A stretch of 64,000 nt of DNA from Stomoxys calcitrans (taxonomy: Eukaryota; Arthropoda; Insecta; Diptera; Muscidae): contig NC_081552.1 of assembly GCF_963082655.1 (NCBI RefSeq), positions 185,612,571 to 185,676,570 of the forward strand, read 5' to 3'. A model generated the notes under the pieces. It ran no database searches. It saw only the letters and a list, made by a program, of their open reading frames with translations, and was not told the origin of the DNA. A program made the translations under genes and the position numbers. Of the stretch, positions 31,804-44,085 are shown in pieces. Position 1 is the stretch's first letter, and the number at the start of each line of letters is the position of its first letter.

Positions 31804-33260
31804 AAAACAAGTAAAAGCGTGCTAAGTTCGGCCGGGACTAATCTGATATACCCTCCACAATGGATCGCATTTATCAAGAAGGATTGGTATGCTACTTGAG
31901 CTATATCAAGTTATGAACCGATTGGGGCCACACTTGGTTTGGCTGTTGGAGACCAAAGTGGAATTCATTGTGCAAAACTTCAGGCAAATCGGATAAGGAT
32001 AGCTCCCTCTAGAGGCGCAAGTATTCCAGATCCGAGATAGGTTTATATGGGAGCTATATCAGGCAATCAACCGATTTGAACCGTTCTAAGCACAGTTGTT
32101 GATGGTCAAACCAAAACACTTCATGCAAAATTTGAGCCAAATCGGATAATAATTGCGCCCTCTAGCGACTCAAGAAGTCAAGATTCGAGATCGGTTTATA
32201 TGGGAGCTATATCAGGTTATGAAGCGATTTTGACCATACTTGGCACAGTTGTTGATGGTCAAACCAAAACACTTCATGGTAAAATTCAGCCGAATGGGAT
32301 AATATCGTAATTTTCTCCCAAATACCTTCAATTGGGCCTTACATTGCTGTAGTCGGTAAATATATCCGGTATGGGTTATTTTTGGGGGTGAGGTGGACGC
32401 CCATATAACAGATTCGTGCTCCTTTCTCAAATACCTTTCATTTGAGCCCCATGTTGTCATTTTTGTTTTATATTTCCATTTGGCGGGTTTTGGAGATGGA
32501 GCGGCCTCCCTGGATATCCCATCCTACAATAATTTGGGATATCAAATTTCTGTTTTTGAGTTATTATAAACAAACAAAATTTCACTTAAATCGCCCTACC
32601 AATCTCTGAGATCTGGCGTTTTTGAAATTAGGGTAAGGGGAAGGTCCGCCCATTAAAGTTTGGCACCAAGACACCAAGAATTACATTTTGATGTTAGATT
32701 TGTACTCTGCTTTTAAATACCTTTCATTTGATACCCATACTGCCTAAAGTGGTGAAAGGGTCCTGTTGGGGGGTTTTGGGGGGTGGGGGACCCCACGACA
32801 TTTAGGGTGACATTTTAATGTCAAGTTCGTATTCTACTCTTAAATACCTTTCATTTGATAAACATGTCCGCTCTGGTGGGTTTTGGAAGGGGCCGTTCTC
32901 TCAGGTTATTTGACCCAAACATTTTATACCAACTTCGTGATTTTGGGGTACCAAAAGGTGGGATAGAAAATTTCGTTTAAATAGGTGCACCCATCTCCGA
33001 GATCTGGCCTTTTTGAAAATTGGGGTAAGGGGGAGGGTCCGCCTCCCTTCGGCTATCTCTGTTATCGGTTATATGACAGCTATTTCAAAACATGGACCGA
33101 TATTGCCCATTTATAATCCCAACCGGCTCACACTAATAGGAAGTATTCGTGCAAAATGTCAAGCGCCTAGCTTTATACCTTCCAAAGTCGGCGTGCTTTC
33201 GACAGACGGACGGACATAGCTAAATCGATTAAGAATGTCATGACGATGGTATAAAAACGG
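31804..33260 (-). repeat. Family A repeat interrupted by a family C fragment
   Basis: Outer end AACAAGTAAAAGCGTGCTAA, GTTCGGCCGGGACTAATC, ATACCCTCCACAATGG at 31804-31865. Tandem A units run to about 32295. Family C sequence (CAAATACCTTTCATTTGAGC, GGGTTTTGGGG runs) fills about 32300-33055. Family A then resumes with CAGCTATTTCAAAACATGGA and reaches the GACAGACGGACGGACATAGC stretch. The distal core end is missing after about 33260. Confidence 0.65.
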
Positions 33261-33328
33261 AGAAAATTGGGGACTACAATTTGAAATAATTAGCAAGATT
33301 ATCTACCACAGCACCGCCGTGAACGAAA
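33261..33328. other. Short spacer, nothing recognised
   Basis: No repeat or gene signature. Confidence 0.4.
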
Positions 33329-34176
33329 ACAAGTAAAAGCGGAATAAGTTCGGCCGGGTCAAGTCTTATATACCCTCCACCATGGATCGCATGTGTCAAG
33401 TTCTTTGAATAACTTTTTCAAATATATATGAGCTATATCAAGTTATTGAACAATATGGCCCGTACGAGTCATGGCTGTTAGAAGTCATATAGAAACACCA
33501 CTTCCAAATTTCAGGCAAATCGAGTAATAGTTGCGCCCTCCAGAGGCTCAGAGTATCAAATTGGGAAATCGGTTTATATGGCACCTATATCAGGTTATCA
33601 ACCGATTTAGACCATACTTGTAAAATTTGTTGGAAGTCATATTCGAACGACATACATATGCAAAATTGAAACCAAATTGAATAAGAATTGCGCCCTCTAG
33701 AAGCCTAAGAAGTCTAATCGGGAGATTGGTTTATATGGCGGCTATATTAGTTTTTGGACTCATTTTGAATATTATTGGCACAATTATTGGAAGTCATACC
33801 AAAGCGATATGTGAACAATATCAGCCAAATCGGATAAGAATTGCACCCTCCCGAAGATCAAGAAGTCAAGACCCAAGATCGGTTTATATGGCATCGATAT
33901 CAAAATATAGCCCGATTTAGCCCATTTACAATCCCAACCGATTTTCGCTAATAAGAAGTATTTGTGCAAAGCTTCAAGCGCCAAGCTTTACTACTTCGAA
34001 AGTTACCTAGCATTCGACAGATAGACAGACGGATAGGTGGACGGACATATCCACATCGACTTAAAATGTCATGACCATCAAGAATATACACTTTATGCGC
34101 ATATTTCAAGACGCATATTTTACAAAAGGACTGACGAAATTTGTATACCCCCATCCTATGGTGGAGGGTATAAAAA
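33329..34176 (-). repeat. Family A repeat, both ends present
   Basis: Outer end AACAAGTAAAAGCGG, GTTCGGCCGGGTCAAG, TATACCCTCCACCATGG. Units with ATCGGTTTATATGGC follow. The inner end carries a GACAGACGGATAG stretch, AAGAATATACACTTTATGCG (core decayed) and CCTATGGTGGAGGGTATA. The two termini are inverted relative to each other. Confidence 0.8.
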
Positions 34177-34204
34177 TGACGCCAAATTTTGGAATAAAGG
34201 ACAT

Positions 34205-34405
34205 ATTGGCTAATAGAGCTACATTGGATTGAGCAAGTAAGCAGTTGAGAAGCAAAGCCACCTATAAACAGACGAAAATTACACTATACAAGATACAATC
34301 AGTGCTATTGTTTGGCTCCAAAGCATGGGTACTTGTGAAAATAGTTGTGGGAGTACTTGGAGTGTTTGAGAGAAAGATCCATTGTTATATGAAGGATACT
34401 TTTTT
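34205..34405 (+). pseudogene. RTE-like LINE fragment (RT thumb)
   Basis: Translated, AACRSKATYKQTKITLYK-type sequence, FGSKAWVL and GVLGVFERKI align to the end of the RTE-like RT at 15670-15900. It is frameshifted and isolated, lying between two family A repeats. Confidence 0.75.
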
Positions 34406-34461
34406 AGGAGCTATAGGAAAGTTTTTCAAAAAAACAAAAATAAAATTCAAAAACAAAAAAA

Positions 34462-35932
34462 AAAAAACAAGTAAATGCGTGCTAAGTTCGGCCGGGCCGA
34501 ATCTTATATACCCTCCACCATGGATCGCATTTGTCAAGTTCTTTTCCCGGCATCTCTTCTTAGGCAAAAAAGTATATAAGAAAAGAGTTACTCTGCTATT
34601 AAAACGATATCAAGATATGGTCCGGTTCGGACCACAATTAAATTATTATTGGAGGCCTGTGTAAAATTTCAGCCAATTCGTTTAAGAATTGCGCCCATTG
34701 GGGCTCACGAAGTAAAATAGAGAGAACGATTTATATGGGATCTGTATCGGGCTATAGACCGATTCAGACCATAATAAACACGTTTGTTGATGGTCATGAG
34801 AGGATCCATCGTACAAAATTTCAGGCATATCGGATAATAATTGCGACCTCTAGGGGTCAAGAAGTCAAGATCCCAGATCGGTTTATATGGCAGCTATATC
34901 AGGTTATGAACCGATTTGAACCTTATTTGACCCAGTTGTTGAAAGTAAAAATAAAATACGTCATGCAAAATTTCAGCCAAATCGGATAGGAATTGCGCCC
35001 TCTAGAAGCTCAAGAAATCAAATCCCCAGATCTGTTTATATGACAGCTATATTAGTTTATGAATCGATTTGAACCATACTTGGCACAGTTGTTTGATATC
35101 ATAACGAAATACTTCGTGCAAAAATTCATTCAAATCGGATAAGAATTGTGCCCTCTAGAGGGTCAAGAAGTCAAGATCCAAGATCGGTTTATATGGCAGC
35201 TATATCAGGTTATGGACCGATTTGAACCATACTTAGCACAGTTGTTGGGTATCATAACAAAACACGTCGTGCGAAATTCCATTCCAATCGGATAAGAATT
35301 GCGCACTCTAGAGGCTCAAGAAATCAAGACCCAAGATCGGTTTATATGGTAGCTATATCAGGTTATGGACCGATTTGAACCATACTTGGCACTGTTGTTG
35401 GATATAATAAGAAAACACGTGGTGCAAAATTTCATTCCAATCGGATAAGAATTGCGCACTCTAGAGGCTCAAGAAGTCAAGACCCAAGATCGGTTTATAT
35501 GGCAGCTATATCAGGTTATGGACCGATTTGAACCATACTTGGCACAGTTGTTGGATATCATAACAAAACACGTTGTGCAAAATTTCCAATCGGATAAGAA
35601 TTGCGCACTCTACAGGCTCAAGAAGTCAAGACCCAAGATCGGTTTATATGGCAGCTATATCAAAACATGGACCGATATGGCCCATTTACAATACCAACCG
35701 ACCTACACTAATAAGAAGTATTTGTGCAAAATTTCAAGCGGCTAGCTTTACTTCTTCGGAAGTTAGCGTGCTTTCGACAGACAGACGGACGGACATGGCT
35801 AGATCGACATAAAATGTCACGACGATCAAGAATATATATACTTTATGGGGTCTCAGACGAATATTTCGAGTAGTTACAAACAGAATGACGAAATTAGTAT
35901 ACCCCCCATCTTATGGTGGAGGGTATAAAAAA
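34462..35932 (-). repeat. Family A repeat, longest complete copy
   Basis: Outer end AACAAGTAAATGCGTGCTAA, perfect hairpin TTCGGCCGGGCCGAA, TATATACCCTCCACCATGG. About seven tandem units follow (ATCGGTTTATATGGCAGCTA, GCACTCTAGAGGCTCAAGAA), then the full core (GACAGACAGACGGACGGACA, AAGAATATATATACTTTATG, GGGTCTCAGACGAATATTTC) and CCCCCATCTTATGGTGGAGG, GTATA. This is the best reference copy of family A in the window (about 1.47 kb). Confidence 0.88.
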
Positions 35933-36541
35933 AAAGAATGAAATCTTTATTTGAATCCATGGTACGGTTCGTATAATCTAATGTTTGAAGATTATTTGCA
36001 TGTAAATGTTGACCATGACTGCGCCTCAAATGGTTCATCCTGTTAGTCCAATTTTGGCATTCTCTTTTCAATATTTCGGCCGGAATCCCACGAATAAATG
36101 CTTCAGGTTTAACATAGCCCCACAAAAAAGTCTAAAAGCTTTAAATCGCACGATCTGGGCGGGCATTTGACTGGTCCTGAACGTGAAATAAAAATATTCA
36201 ACGAACTCGCCTTTTAATAAATCAATTGTTACGCGTGCTGTGTGGCATGTGGCACCGTCTTGTTGAGACCACATGTCGTGCCAGTCAAGCATTGGGCAAA
36301 AAAAAAAAAATTGGATATCATCTCACGGTAGCGTTTACCATTCACAGTTACATTAGAATTGGCATCTTCTTTGAAGAAGTACGGTCCAATGATGCCACCA
36401 GCCTTAAACCGTTCCAAACTGTGACTTTTTCTGGATTATAGGCCAAACTGAAGATGTTTGACAATGATACAAAACACTTAACGTGCATGAGCTGTTTAAC
36501 CCAGTGTTGCCAACAAGATAATAGCTAAAAAATCACCCTAT
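35933..36541 (-). pseudogene. Rosa-type mariner relic, C-terminal transposase
   Basis: The 5' terminus, on the right at 36541, reads TAGGGTGATTTTTTAGCTAT on the minus strand. After AAACATCTTCAGTTTGGCC the sequence jumps straight to the catalytic half, so the N-terminus and first catalytic Asp are deleted. Visible motifs are FKAGGIIGPYFFKEDANSNV, WSQQDGATCHTARVTIDLL (second Asp) and ILKRECQNWTNRMNHLRRS near the C-terminus. A frameshift lies near 36130-36180, where the third Asp is expected. The left end abuts a family A terminus without a clear inverted repeat. It is non-functional. Confidence 0.8.
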
Positions 36542-37977
36542 ATTTGGATCAATGGAGGAGAATATGGGCTTCGTATGAACCACGAGCTGTATGACGACGT
36601 TGGCAAAGTTAAATTTATCAAAACACAAGGTGGCGAAAGGCATATCAAAACTGAGTGTTAGAGATTGGAGCAGGAGTGCAGAATATAAAGGCGCTTGAAA
36701 ATCTATTCTACGTTCGGCTGGAGGAACAAATGCTCTGTAATGGAAAACGGAAGTAAAGTATAAATTATTTATTCCCATATAAAAGGGAATTCCCTCAAAT
36801 TAAAAAGTGTTTTCATGCCTATTCCCAAACTAATATAGGAAGATCATGCTTATCAAATTTATTCTTCATGGCCATTCAACAATTGCCAATTCGTCTTAGA
36901 GGCTGGGCTGAACTTTCTTTGCGACCAAGCAGAACGGTAGCCAAAGTAAGCCATAATAATGACTGATGTTTCTGCCTGATTACAAGTCTGTCAGTGATGA
37001 CGATGATGATGGTGATGATGATGACTACCATGAGGATGAAAATGAAGATGACTGCCATGCAATGGCTGGCGTTGACCATGACGTTGATGTTTATGCGCAT
37101 GGTAATGCTGTCGTCCACATCCATTGCTGCTCCAGTTTGGCTTGATTGCTTGACTGTGAGTATGCTGCCAGTCGGCCACAAGAAACACTTGTGGCATCCT
37201 CAGCATGCATGCCCGCAAGCTGTCATTGTGTTTTTGCTACAAGTTTAAGCCACAAATGGATTAATTGCATTGCAATGCGGCAAATGCAAGAAATTCCTTT
37301 GCGCCACTTACCGTCAATAATTATCGCTCGTGGCATAGCAATATTTCTGCTGTTACAGTTACATTTTTCTTAGATTTTCCTTACACAAACAGCAACTATA
37401 ACTTTGCCGCCAATTGTTTTGTTGTTCATACCAAGTGTTGCCAGATGGTTTTAAATAGGTTATAGCAAAGGCATGCAATACGTAAAGATAAGACAATCGG
37501 AAAGAGTCGACAAGGGATAATTTTGAATGCATAGATGGCATTGTATTCATTGGGATGGCGCACGTATCACATATTCAATAAAACTTTATTTATACTAGCC
37601 CCATGAACGAGCGGATTAATTTAATCGATAAATATGTTTATATAAGGGCTGGCTGATGCAAAATTACACTTTAAATATCCAATTTTAGGAAAATCACGAA
37701 AAAGGTTTGGGTCTCCTTTGATCAACGACACCTGGCATCCAAAAGGCCCAATTGATATAGGCTATCTTAACGAATTGTATGTCTTTGATTATAGGGACAT
37801 ATGAATCAGACCCTTTAGCGACAAATCAAAGAATTAAGGTTTCCATTCTTTAAAGAACTTGCCTGAGTTAGGGTATAGGAACATTTATAAGGCATTAGAA
37901 GCTACGACCACTATAACGTAGCCTAACCCAGTACACCCCTAATTTTAGAGGGTATAATGACGAAGTCATTGCAATTT
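36542..37977. other. Unique stretch, no gene supported
   Basis: A GATGAT-rich patch at about 36995-37070 creates Met- or His-rich ORFs on both strands (a His run in the minus-strand ORF 36991-37218). These are compositional artefacts unless transcript evidence shows otherwise. The rest shows no repeat or gene signature. Confidence 0.45.
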
Positions 37978-38421
37978 TTATACCCACCACCATAGGATGG
38001 GGGTATACTAATCGAGTCATTCCGAAATATTGATCTAGGACCCTATAAAGTAGATATATTCTAGATCGTCTCGACATGCTGAGTCGAGCTAGCCATGTCC
38101 GTCCGTCTGTCGAACGATAGCGGTCGAACTCGTAGAGCTAACCGTATGAATTTTTGCACAGATACTTTATATTGATGTAGGTCGTTTGGCCATATCGGAT
38201 TTCAGATTTGGATATAGCTCCCATATGAACCGATCTCCCGATTTGAATTCTTGAGCCCCTGGAAGCCGCAATATTTTCCCGATTTGACTGAAATTTTTCA
38301 CATAGTATTCTGTTATGGCTTCCAACAACTGTGCCAAGTACGGTCTAAATCTGTGTATAACCTGATATGTCTCCCATATAAACCGATCTCCCGATTTGAC
38401 TTCTTGAGCCCTTGGATGGCG
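37978..38421 (+). repeat. Family D repeat, core end
   Basis: ATACCCACCACCATAGGATG, CCCTATAAAGTAGATATATT, GTCTCGACATGCTGAGTCGA and GTCCGTCCGTCTGTCGAAC, then units with CTCCCATATRAACCGATCTC. It is interrupted at about 38421 by LOA-like LINE sequence and continues at 39611. Confidence 0.7.
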
Positions 38422-39610
38422 ACACACTGATCCAATCCTTACACCAGTACCTGATGGACCCGGTCCTTAGAGACTAGGATTAGGTGGATAAATGCACGCC
38501 ACAGGTGGGCATTTTATCGCCACTCATATCGTTGACCACCATTAATGACCTATCACGGATGCAGACTGAGGAGGAGGAGGCTACGCAGACGATTTTATAA
38601 TAAATCCATGGGGTAAAAATCCGAAACAGCTTTGTAGAAGGGCGAAAGTGTCTTGCAGATGGCACACGACTGGGTTACACCTAGGGGTCTCAATGTTAAC
38701 CCAGAGAAGATTGCAATCTGCCTGTTCACGAGAAGGACGAAGGTGGGCCAATTTAACGAATAACGTTTTCTCAATAATATGATTTCGATATCTGACAAGG
38801 GCAAATACTTAGAAGTTATCTTAGACAGAAAACTGAATTGGAAGTGTCCTATTCAGGAGCGTACCGAGAAGGCTCAACGATGCTAGTCACTATGTAGATG
38901 GGCCGTAGGCTCGAAATGGGGCCTGAATCCGAGGATAGTCCACTGGCTCTACAGGAACGTGATTAGACCTAATTTACGCCTCAGTAGTTTGGTGGACTGC
39001 TATGGAGAAAAAGGGCAGCAAAAGGACTATACAACCTGTTCCGAGAGCTTGTTGTCTTGGCATAGGCGGAGCGATTAGGACCACGCCCACTAGGGCACTG
39101 GAGACTATCCGAGATATCGGACCCATAAACATACAGATGCGAGACAGTCAATGCGGCTATGAGACTTAAGGCGATGGAAGAATGGATTGAGGATAGGAGG
39201 AGCTCATATCATCGTGGTATTATCGAGGCGACGATAGGAAACCTGGAAAGAAGGGAAGAGGTTTCCAATCGGACACCTGCGACGATACTTGAAGTCGAGT
39301 GCAAGGCCCTTCTGACAGCGGCACAGTCTGCGATTGACGGAACCCTAGTATTGCCATCTGGAAGATCATTTTACATGGATAAATCAAGGCTAGTGGACAG
39401 AGTGTGAACCCAGGGACTGAGATCTGTATGCTTCTATCAACATGTAAGCTAAGTTTTCAGGACCAGGCCCGAAGGTCAACGAATGATAGATGGTCACAAA
39501 GAGGGGGCTGTGAGCATTCCAAAACTATGTGGCCTCATCTAGACTTACTGTCTGCTTTGCTGTCATTGGCTAGAACAGACGCCTCAGTCATTGTGCCCGT
39601 CATGACCTAA
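38422..39610 (+). pseudogene. LOA-like LINE relic inside a family D repeat
   Basis: It aligns collinearly with the LINE copy at 46437-47730. From ACACTGATCCAATCC onward it covers the RT palm with a damaged YADD region, the post-catalytic KYLEVILDRKLNWKC-like block, a CLGIGGAIRTT-type block and the start of RNase H. The RNase H catalytic YTDGS reads YMDKS (39375-39390). Deletions near 38480 and frameshifts break the frame. The 192-bp duplication seen in the other copy is absent. The endpoints sit in family D, implying a nested, 5'-truncated insertion. Confidence 0.8.
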
Positions 39611-40351
39611 CCTAACTTCAATTTTGACTCCTTGAGCCCTTAGAAGCCACAATTTTCATTCGATTTCGCTGAAATTTGGCACAAAGACTTGAGCTCTGAC
39701 TTTTAACATCCATGTTAGGTATGATCCGAATCGGTCCATAGACTGGTATAGGCTCATATACACCGATCCCCGGATTTGACCTCTTGAGGCTTTAGAGGCC
39801 AAAACTTTCATCCGATTTGGTTGAAATAGAGATAAAAACTTGTGCTATGACTTTCAATGACCATGCCATGCTATGAACGGGTATAGCCTCCATATAAAAT
39901 GATCGCCGGATTTGACTTCTTGAGCCCTTACTAGCTTCAATTTTCATCCGATTTGAAATTTGGAACATAGACTTAGGTTATGACTTTCAACATCTATGCC
40001 ACGCCCCATATAAACCGATTCCCGGATTTGACTTCTTGAGCCCTTAGAAGCCTCAATTTTCATCCGATTGGGCTGGAATTTGGAACAAAGACTTGGGTTA
40101 TGACTTTCAACATCAATGCTAAGAATGATCCGAATCGGTCTATAAACAGTTTTAGCCCCCATATAATACGATCCCCGGATTTGACTTCTTCAGCCCATAG
40201 AAGGATAAATGTTCACCTGATTCGACTGAAATTTGGCCCTAAACCCTATCTTATGACTTGCAACATCAGTGCCAAGTTTTATCTGAATCGGTCAATATGG
40301 AGATATAGGCCCCTCTAAGTACAGATAATCCGATGTGACTTCTTGAGACCA
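39611..40351 (+). repeat. Family D repeat, continued tandem units
   Basis: About five units with TGACTTCTTGAGCCCTTAGA, TTCATCCGATTTGGCTG and CGATCCCCGGATTTGACTT. Interrupted again at about 40352 by an oppositely oriented family B repeat. Confidence 0.7.
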
Positions 40352-41287
40352 AAACAAGTAAAAAGGCGTTAAGTTTGGCCGAGCCGAACTTTAGATACCC
40401 ACCACCTCGGGTATATATGTACACCATTTTCGTTATAAACCGGTGAAAATTCATAATTTATGGCCCCATAGCAGCTATATCGAAATATGGTCCGATTTGA
40501 ACAAAATTCGGCACGGACACTGAGCGGTCTTATAAGTACAAGTCATTGTTCGATTTTGTAGAACAATATATTAAATATAGACAGAACTGAAGCATATACG
40601 GCACGAATGTCGAACAGCCTAACATCAGTCACTGTGTCAAATTTCAGCGAAATCGAATTATAAATGCGCCTTTTATGGGGCGAAGACTTTAAATCGAGAG
40701 ATCGGCGGCTATATTCAAATCCGGACCGATCTGGGCCAAGTTGAAGAAGGATGTCGAAGTGCTTAACACAACTCACTGTCCCGAATTTTGGCGAAATGGG
40801 ACAATAAATGCACCTTTTATGGGTCCAAGATCTTAAATCAAGGGATCGGTCTATATGGCAGCTATACCCAAATTTGAACCGATCTGGGCCGTATTTCGGG
40901 AAAATGTCGAGGGGCCTAACCTAACTCACTGTCTTAAATTTCGGCGAAATCGGATATTAAATGCGTTTTTTATGGGTCCAAGACCTTAAATCGAGAGATC
41001 GGTCTATATGGCAGCTATACCCAAATCTGAACCGATCTGGGCCAAATTGCAAAAATATGTTGAATTATCTAACACACCTCACTGCCCCAAATTTTGACAA
41101 ATTCGGACAATAAATGCACCTTTTATGGGCCCAAGACCTTGAATCCAGAGATCGCTCTGCATGTCGACTATATCCAAATCTGGACCGATCTGGGCCTAAT
41201 TGGAGACGGATTTCAAAGATCCTAACAAAACTCACTGTCCTAAATTTAACATAACTCACAGTTCTCTATCCTTCAGTGGTGGGTATA
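40352..41287 (-). repeat. Family B repeat nested in family D
   Basis: It starts with AAAACAAGTAAAAAGGCGTT, GTTTGGCCGAGCCGAAC and ATACCCACCACCTCGGGTAT. About five 153-bp units follow, ending in TTCAGTGGTGGGTATAATAA. The mini-me core is deleted (it jumps from a unit to the terminal TGGTGGGTATA). Confidence 0.75.
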
Positions 41288-41396
41288 ATAATTCAAATAC
41301 ATACCCAGTTAATAAGGATACATTTTAAGCAGAATCCATGGTGGTGGGTTCCAAACATTCGGTCCGGTCGAACTTAGCACCCTTTTACTTGTTTTT
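41288..41396 (+). repeat. Family D repeat, distal terminus
   Basis: CATACCCAGTTAATAAGGAT, AAGCAGAATCCATGGTGGTG, a wobble-paired hairpin (TTCGGTCCGGTCGAA) and AGCACCCTTTTACTTGTTTT. It closes the family D copy that began at 37978. Confidence 0.7.
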
Positions 41397-41473
41397 GTTT
41401 AAAATGCCAAATTTTAAAAACTTTTACAAATTAAATTTTCATGAAAAATAAATGGTGAAAATTTCTTTTATTT

Positions 41474-42463
41474 ATACCCTCCACCATAAGATGGGGGTAT
41501 ACTAATATCGTCATTCTGTTTGTAACTACTCGAAATATTCGTCTGAGACCCCATAAAGTATATAATATATTCTTGATCGTCGCGACATTTTATGTCGATC
41601 TAGCCATGTCCGTCCGTCTGTCCGTCCGTCTGTCTGTCGAAAGCACGCTAACTTCCGAAGGAGTAAAGCTAGCCGCTTGAAATTTTGCACAAATACTTCT
41701 TATTAGTGTAGGTCGATTGGTATTGTAAATGGGCCATATCGGTCCATGTTTTGATATAGCTGCCATATAAACCGATCTTGGGTCTTGACTTCTTGAGCCT
41801 CTAGAGTGCGCAATTCTTATCCGATTGTAATGAAATTTTGCACGACGTGTTTTGTTATGATATCCAACAACTGTGCCAAGTATAATTCAAATCGGATGAT
41901 AACCTTATATAGCTGCCATATAAACCGATCTTGGGTCTTGACTTCTTGAGCCTCTAGAGTGCGCAATTCTTATCCGATTGGAATGAAATTTTGCACGACG
42001 TGTTTTGTTATGATATCCAACAACTGTGCCAAGTATGGTTCAAATCGGTTCAGAACCTGATATAGCTGCCATATAAACCGATCTGGGATCTTGACTTCTT
42101 GAGCCTCTAGAGGTCGCAATTATTATCCGATTTGCCTGAAATTATGTACTACGGATCCTCTCATGACCATCAACATACGTGTTTATTATGATCTGAATCG
42201 GTCTATAGCCCGATACAGCTCCCATATAAATCGATCTCTCTATTTCACTTCTGGAGCCCCCAAAGGGCGCAATTCTTATTCGAATTGGATGACATTTTAC
42301 ACAGGTCTCCAACATGTAATAATATAATAATAGCAGAGCAAATCTTTTCTTATATAATTTTTTGCCTAAGAAGAGATGCCGGGGAAGAACTTCGCAAATG
42401 CGATCCATGGTGGAGGGTATGTAAGATTCGGCCCGGCCGAACTTAGCACGCTTTTACTTGTTT
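41474..42463 (+). repeat. Family A repeat, both ends present
   Basis: ATACCCTCCACCATAAGATG, CCCATAAAGTATATAATATA and GTCCGTCCGTCTGTCCGTCC, then three tandem units. The outer terminus has CCATGGTGGAGGGTATG, hairpin TTCGGCCCGGCCGAA and AGCACGCTTTTACTTGTTT. It is very similar to the copy at 18174-19160. Confidence 0.85.
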
Positions 42464-42517
42464 AATTTTATATTATTGAACATTTCTTATATTTACGACA
42501 AGTTGATTCTAAAAAAA

Positions 42518-43072
42518 AAAACAAGTAAAAGCGTGCTAAGTTCGGCCGGGCCGAATCTTATATACCCTCCACCATGGATTGCATTTTTCGAGTTCTTTTA
42601 ACGGTATCACTTTTTAGGCCAACAAAGGATGAAAGATAAAAATTGCTATGCTATTGAAGCTATATCAAGTTATAGTCCGATTCAGGAAGTAAAATGTTTC
42701 AGGCCATAGACCGATTCGGACCATATTTGACATGTATATTGAAGGTCATGGGAGAAACCGTTGTACAAAATTTCATCCAAATCGGATAATATTTTCATCC
42801 CAGATCGGTTTATATGGCAAAAAATCGACCGATATGGCCAATTTACAATCCCAACCGGCCTACACTAATATGAAGTATTTGTGCAAAATTTCAAGCGGCT
42901 AGCTTTACTCCTTCGAAAGTTAACGTGCTTTCGACAGACAGACGGACATAGCTAAAATGTCATGTCGATCAAGAATATATATACTTTATGGGGTCTTGGA
43001 CGAATATTTCGAGGAGTTACAAATAGAATGACGAAATTAGTATACCCCCATCCTTTAATGGAGGATATAAAA
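42518..43072 (-). repeat. Family A repeat, short complete copy
   Basis: Outer end AACAAGTAAAAGCGTGCTAA, perfect hairpin, TATACCCTCCACCATGG. About one and a half units follow, then the core (GACAGACAGACGGACAT, AAGAATATATATACTTTATG) and GAGGATATAAAA. It shows that tandem-unit number varies between otherwise full-length copies. Confidence 0.85.
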
Positions 43073-44085
43073 ATGCATTGAAAAAATTGTCAAAAAAAAT
43101 ATTTTAATTCGACGTTTCAAAATCTGGCAACACTTTTAATTTGATTTAAGCATTTCTAGCGGCTATGACAGCAGCAACTTATTTCATTTCTTAGCTTGTA
43201 TTTGTCTGTGTGTGTGTTTTTGTCGATCTTTGTAACTTTTAATATTTCAAATGAAATGTAGAAAAAAATCGAAAAAAAAACGCAAAACCTCGGCGTAATT
43301 GTGGCAAGATAAGGTCTCAGTCAACGTCGCTGCCCGATATAAAGAAGTAGTGGAAAAATTAGCAGAAAAAAAACCAACTGAAATAGAAATGCACAAAGAT
43401 TTCCAAGATTAAAGAAATTAGCCGCTCATATTATTACGAATCTACCAAATAGTTAGATAGACCAAAACAGATCCATCCAACGTGCAGATGAGCAGAGTGA
43501 GCACTCTCATCATCATCATCATCATCATTGAGGTATAGTTTTGGCTGACAGTCTGACGTTTGGCATTTGATGATGGTGGTGGAGCTGGCGGATCTGCCTG
43601 GCAGATTTTGAGACAGATGTGTGCTATGCGGTACGCGGTAAAGATGGGTTGAATAAAATGAGTTGCTCACATGGCATGGATGGATGGAAAAATGAATGAT
43701 TTGTGGCCATTTAACGCAATGGCAGTTAGAAAAAAAATTAAAAAAAAGATGATGGGATCGTTTTCAAGCTGACACTCACGCACATCACTGGTATCTCCTT
43801 TTCCTCAAAAGAGCTCTAATTTCATACCACATTGAAAGTAGAATTGATAATGACAATAGATTAACAGGGGTAACGAGGTAAAAATAAACTTAGATGACAA
43901 TTAGCTGAACAAAATTAAAAGAACCGCAAAGTTCTGAATCCTTTAAAGATGAAATTGTCTGGGAATTTAGTTTGGGTTTAAGTGGCAGTCGCTTTAATCG
44001 TTGAATTAGACATTTTAATCGATTAAAAGCGTTATAACGTACCAAAGTTAACATCCACTTATTCAGACAGTTCCTCAAAGAAATA
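43073..44085. other. Unique stretch, no gene seen
   Basis: Homopolymer A/T runs, a short (CAT)n at 43508-43529, and short ORFs without motifs. Confidence 0.45.
43508..43529. repeat. (CAT)n microsatellite
   Basis: Seven CAT trinucleotides in unique sequence. Confidence 0.85.

Noticed and set aside
36991..37248. His-rich and Met-rich ORFs on opposite strands
   Set aside because: Both arise from a GATGAT-rich patch; low complexity with no flanking coding signature.
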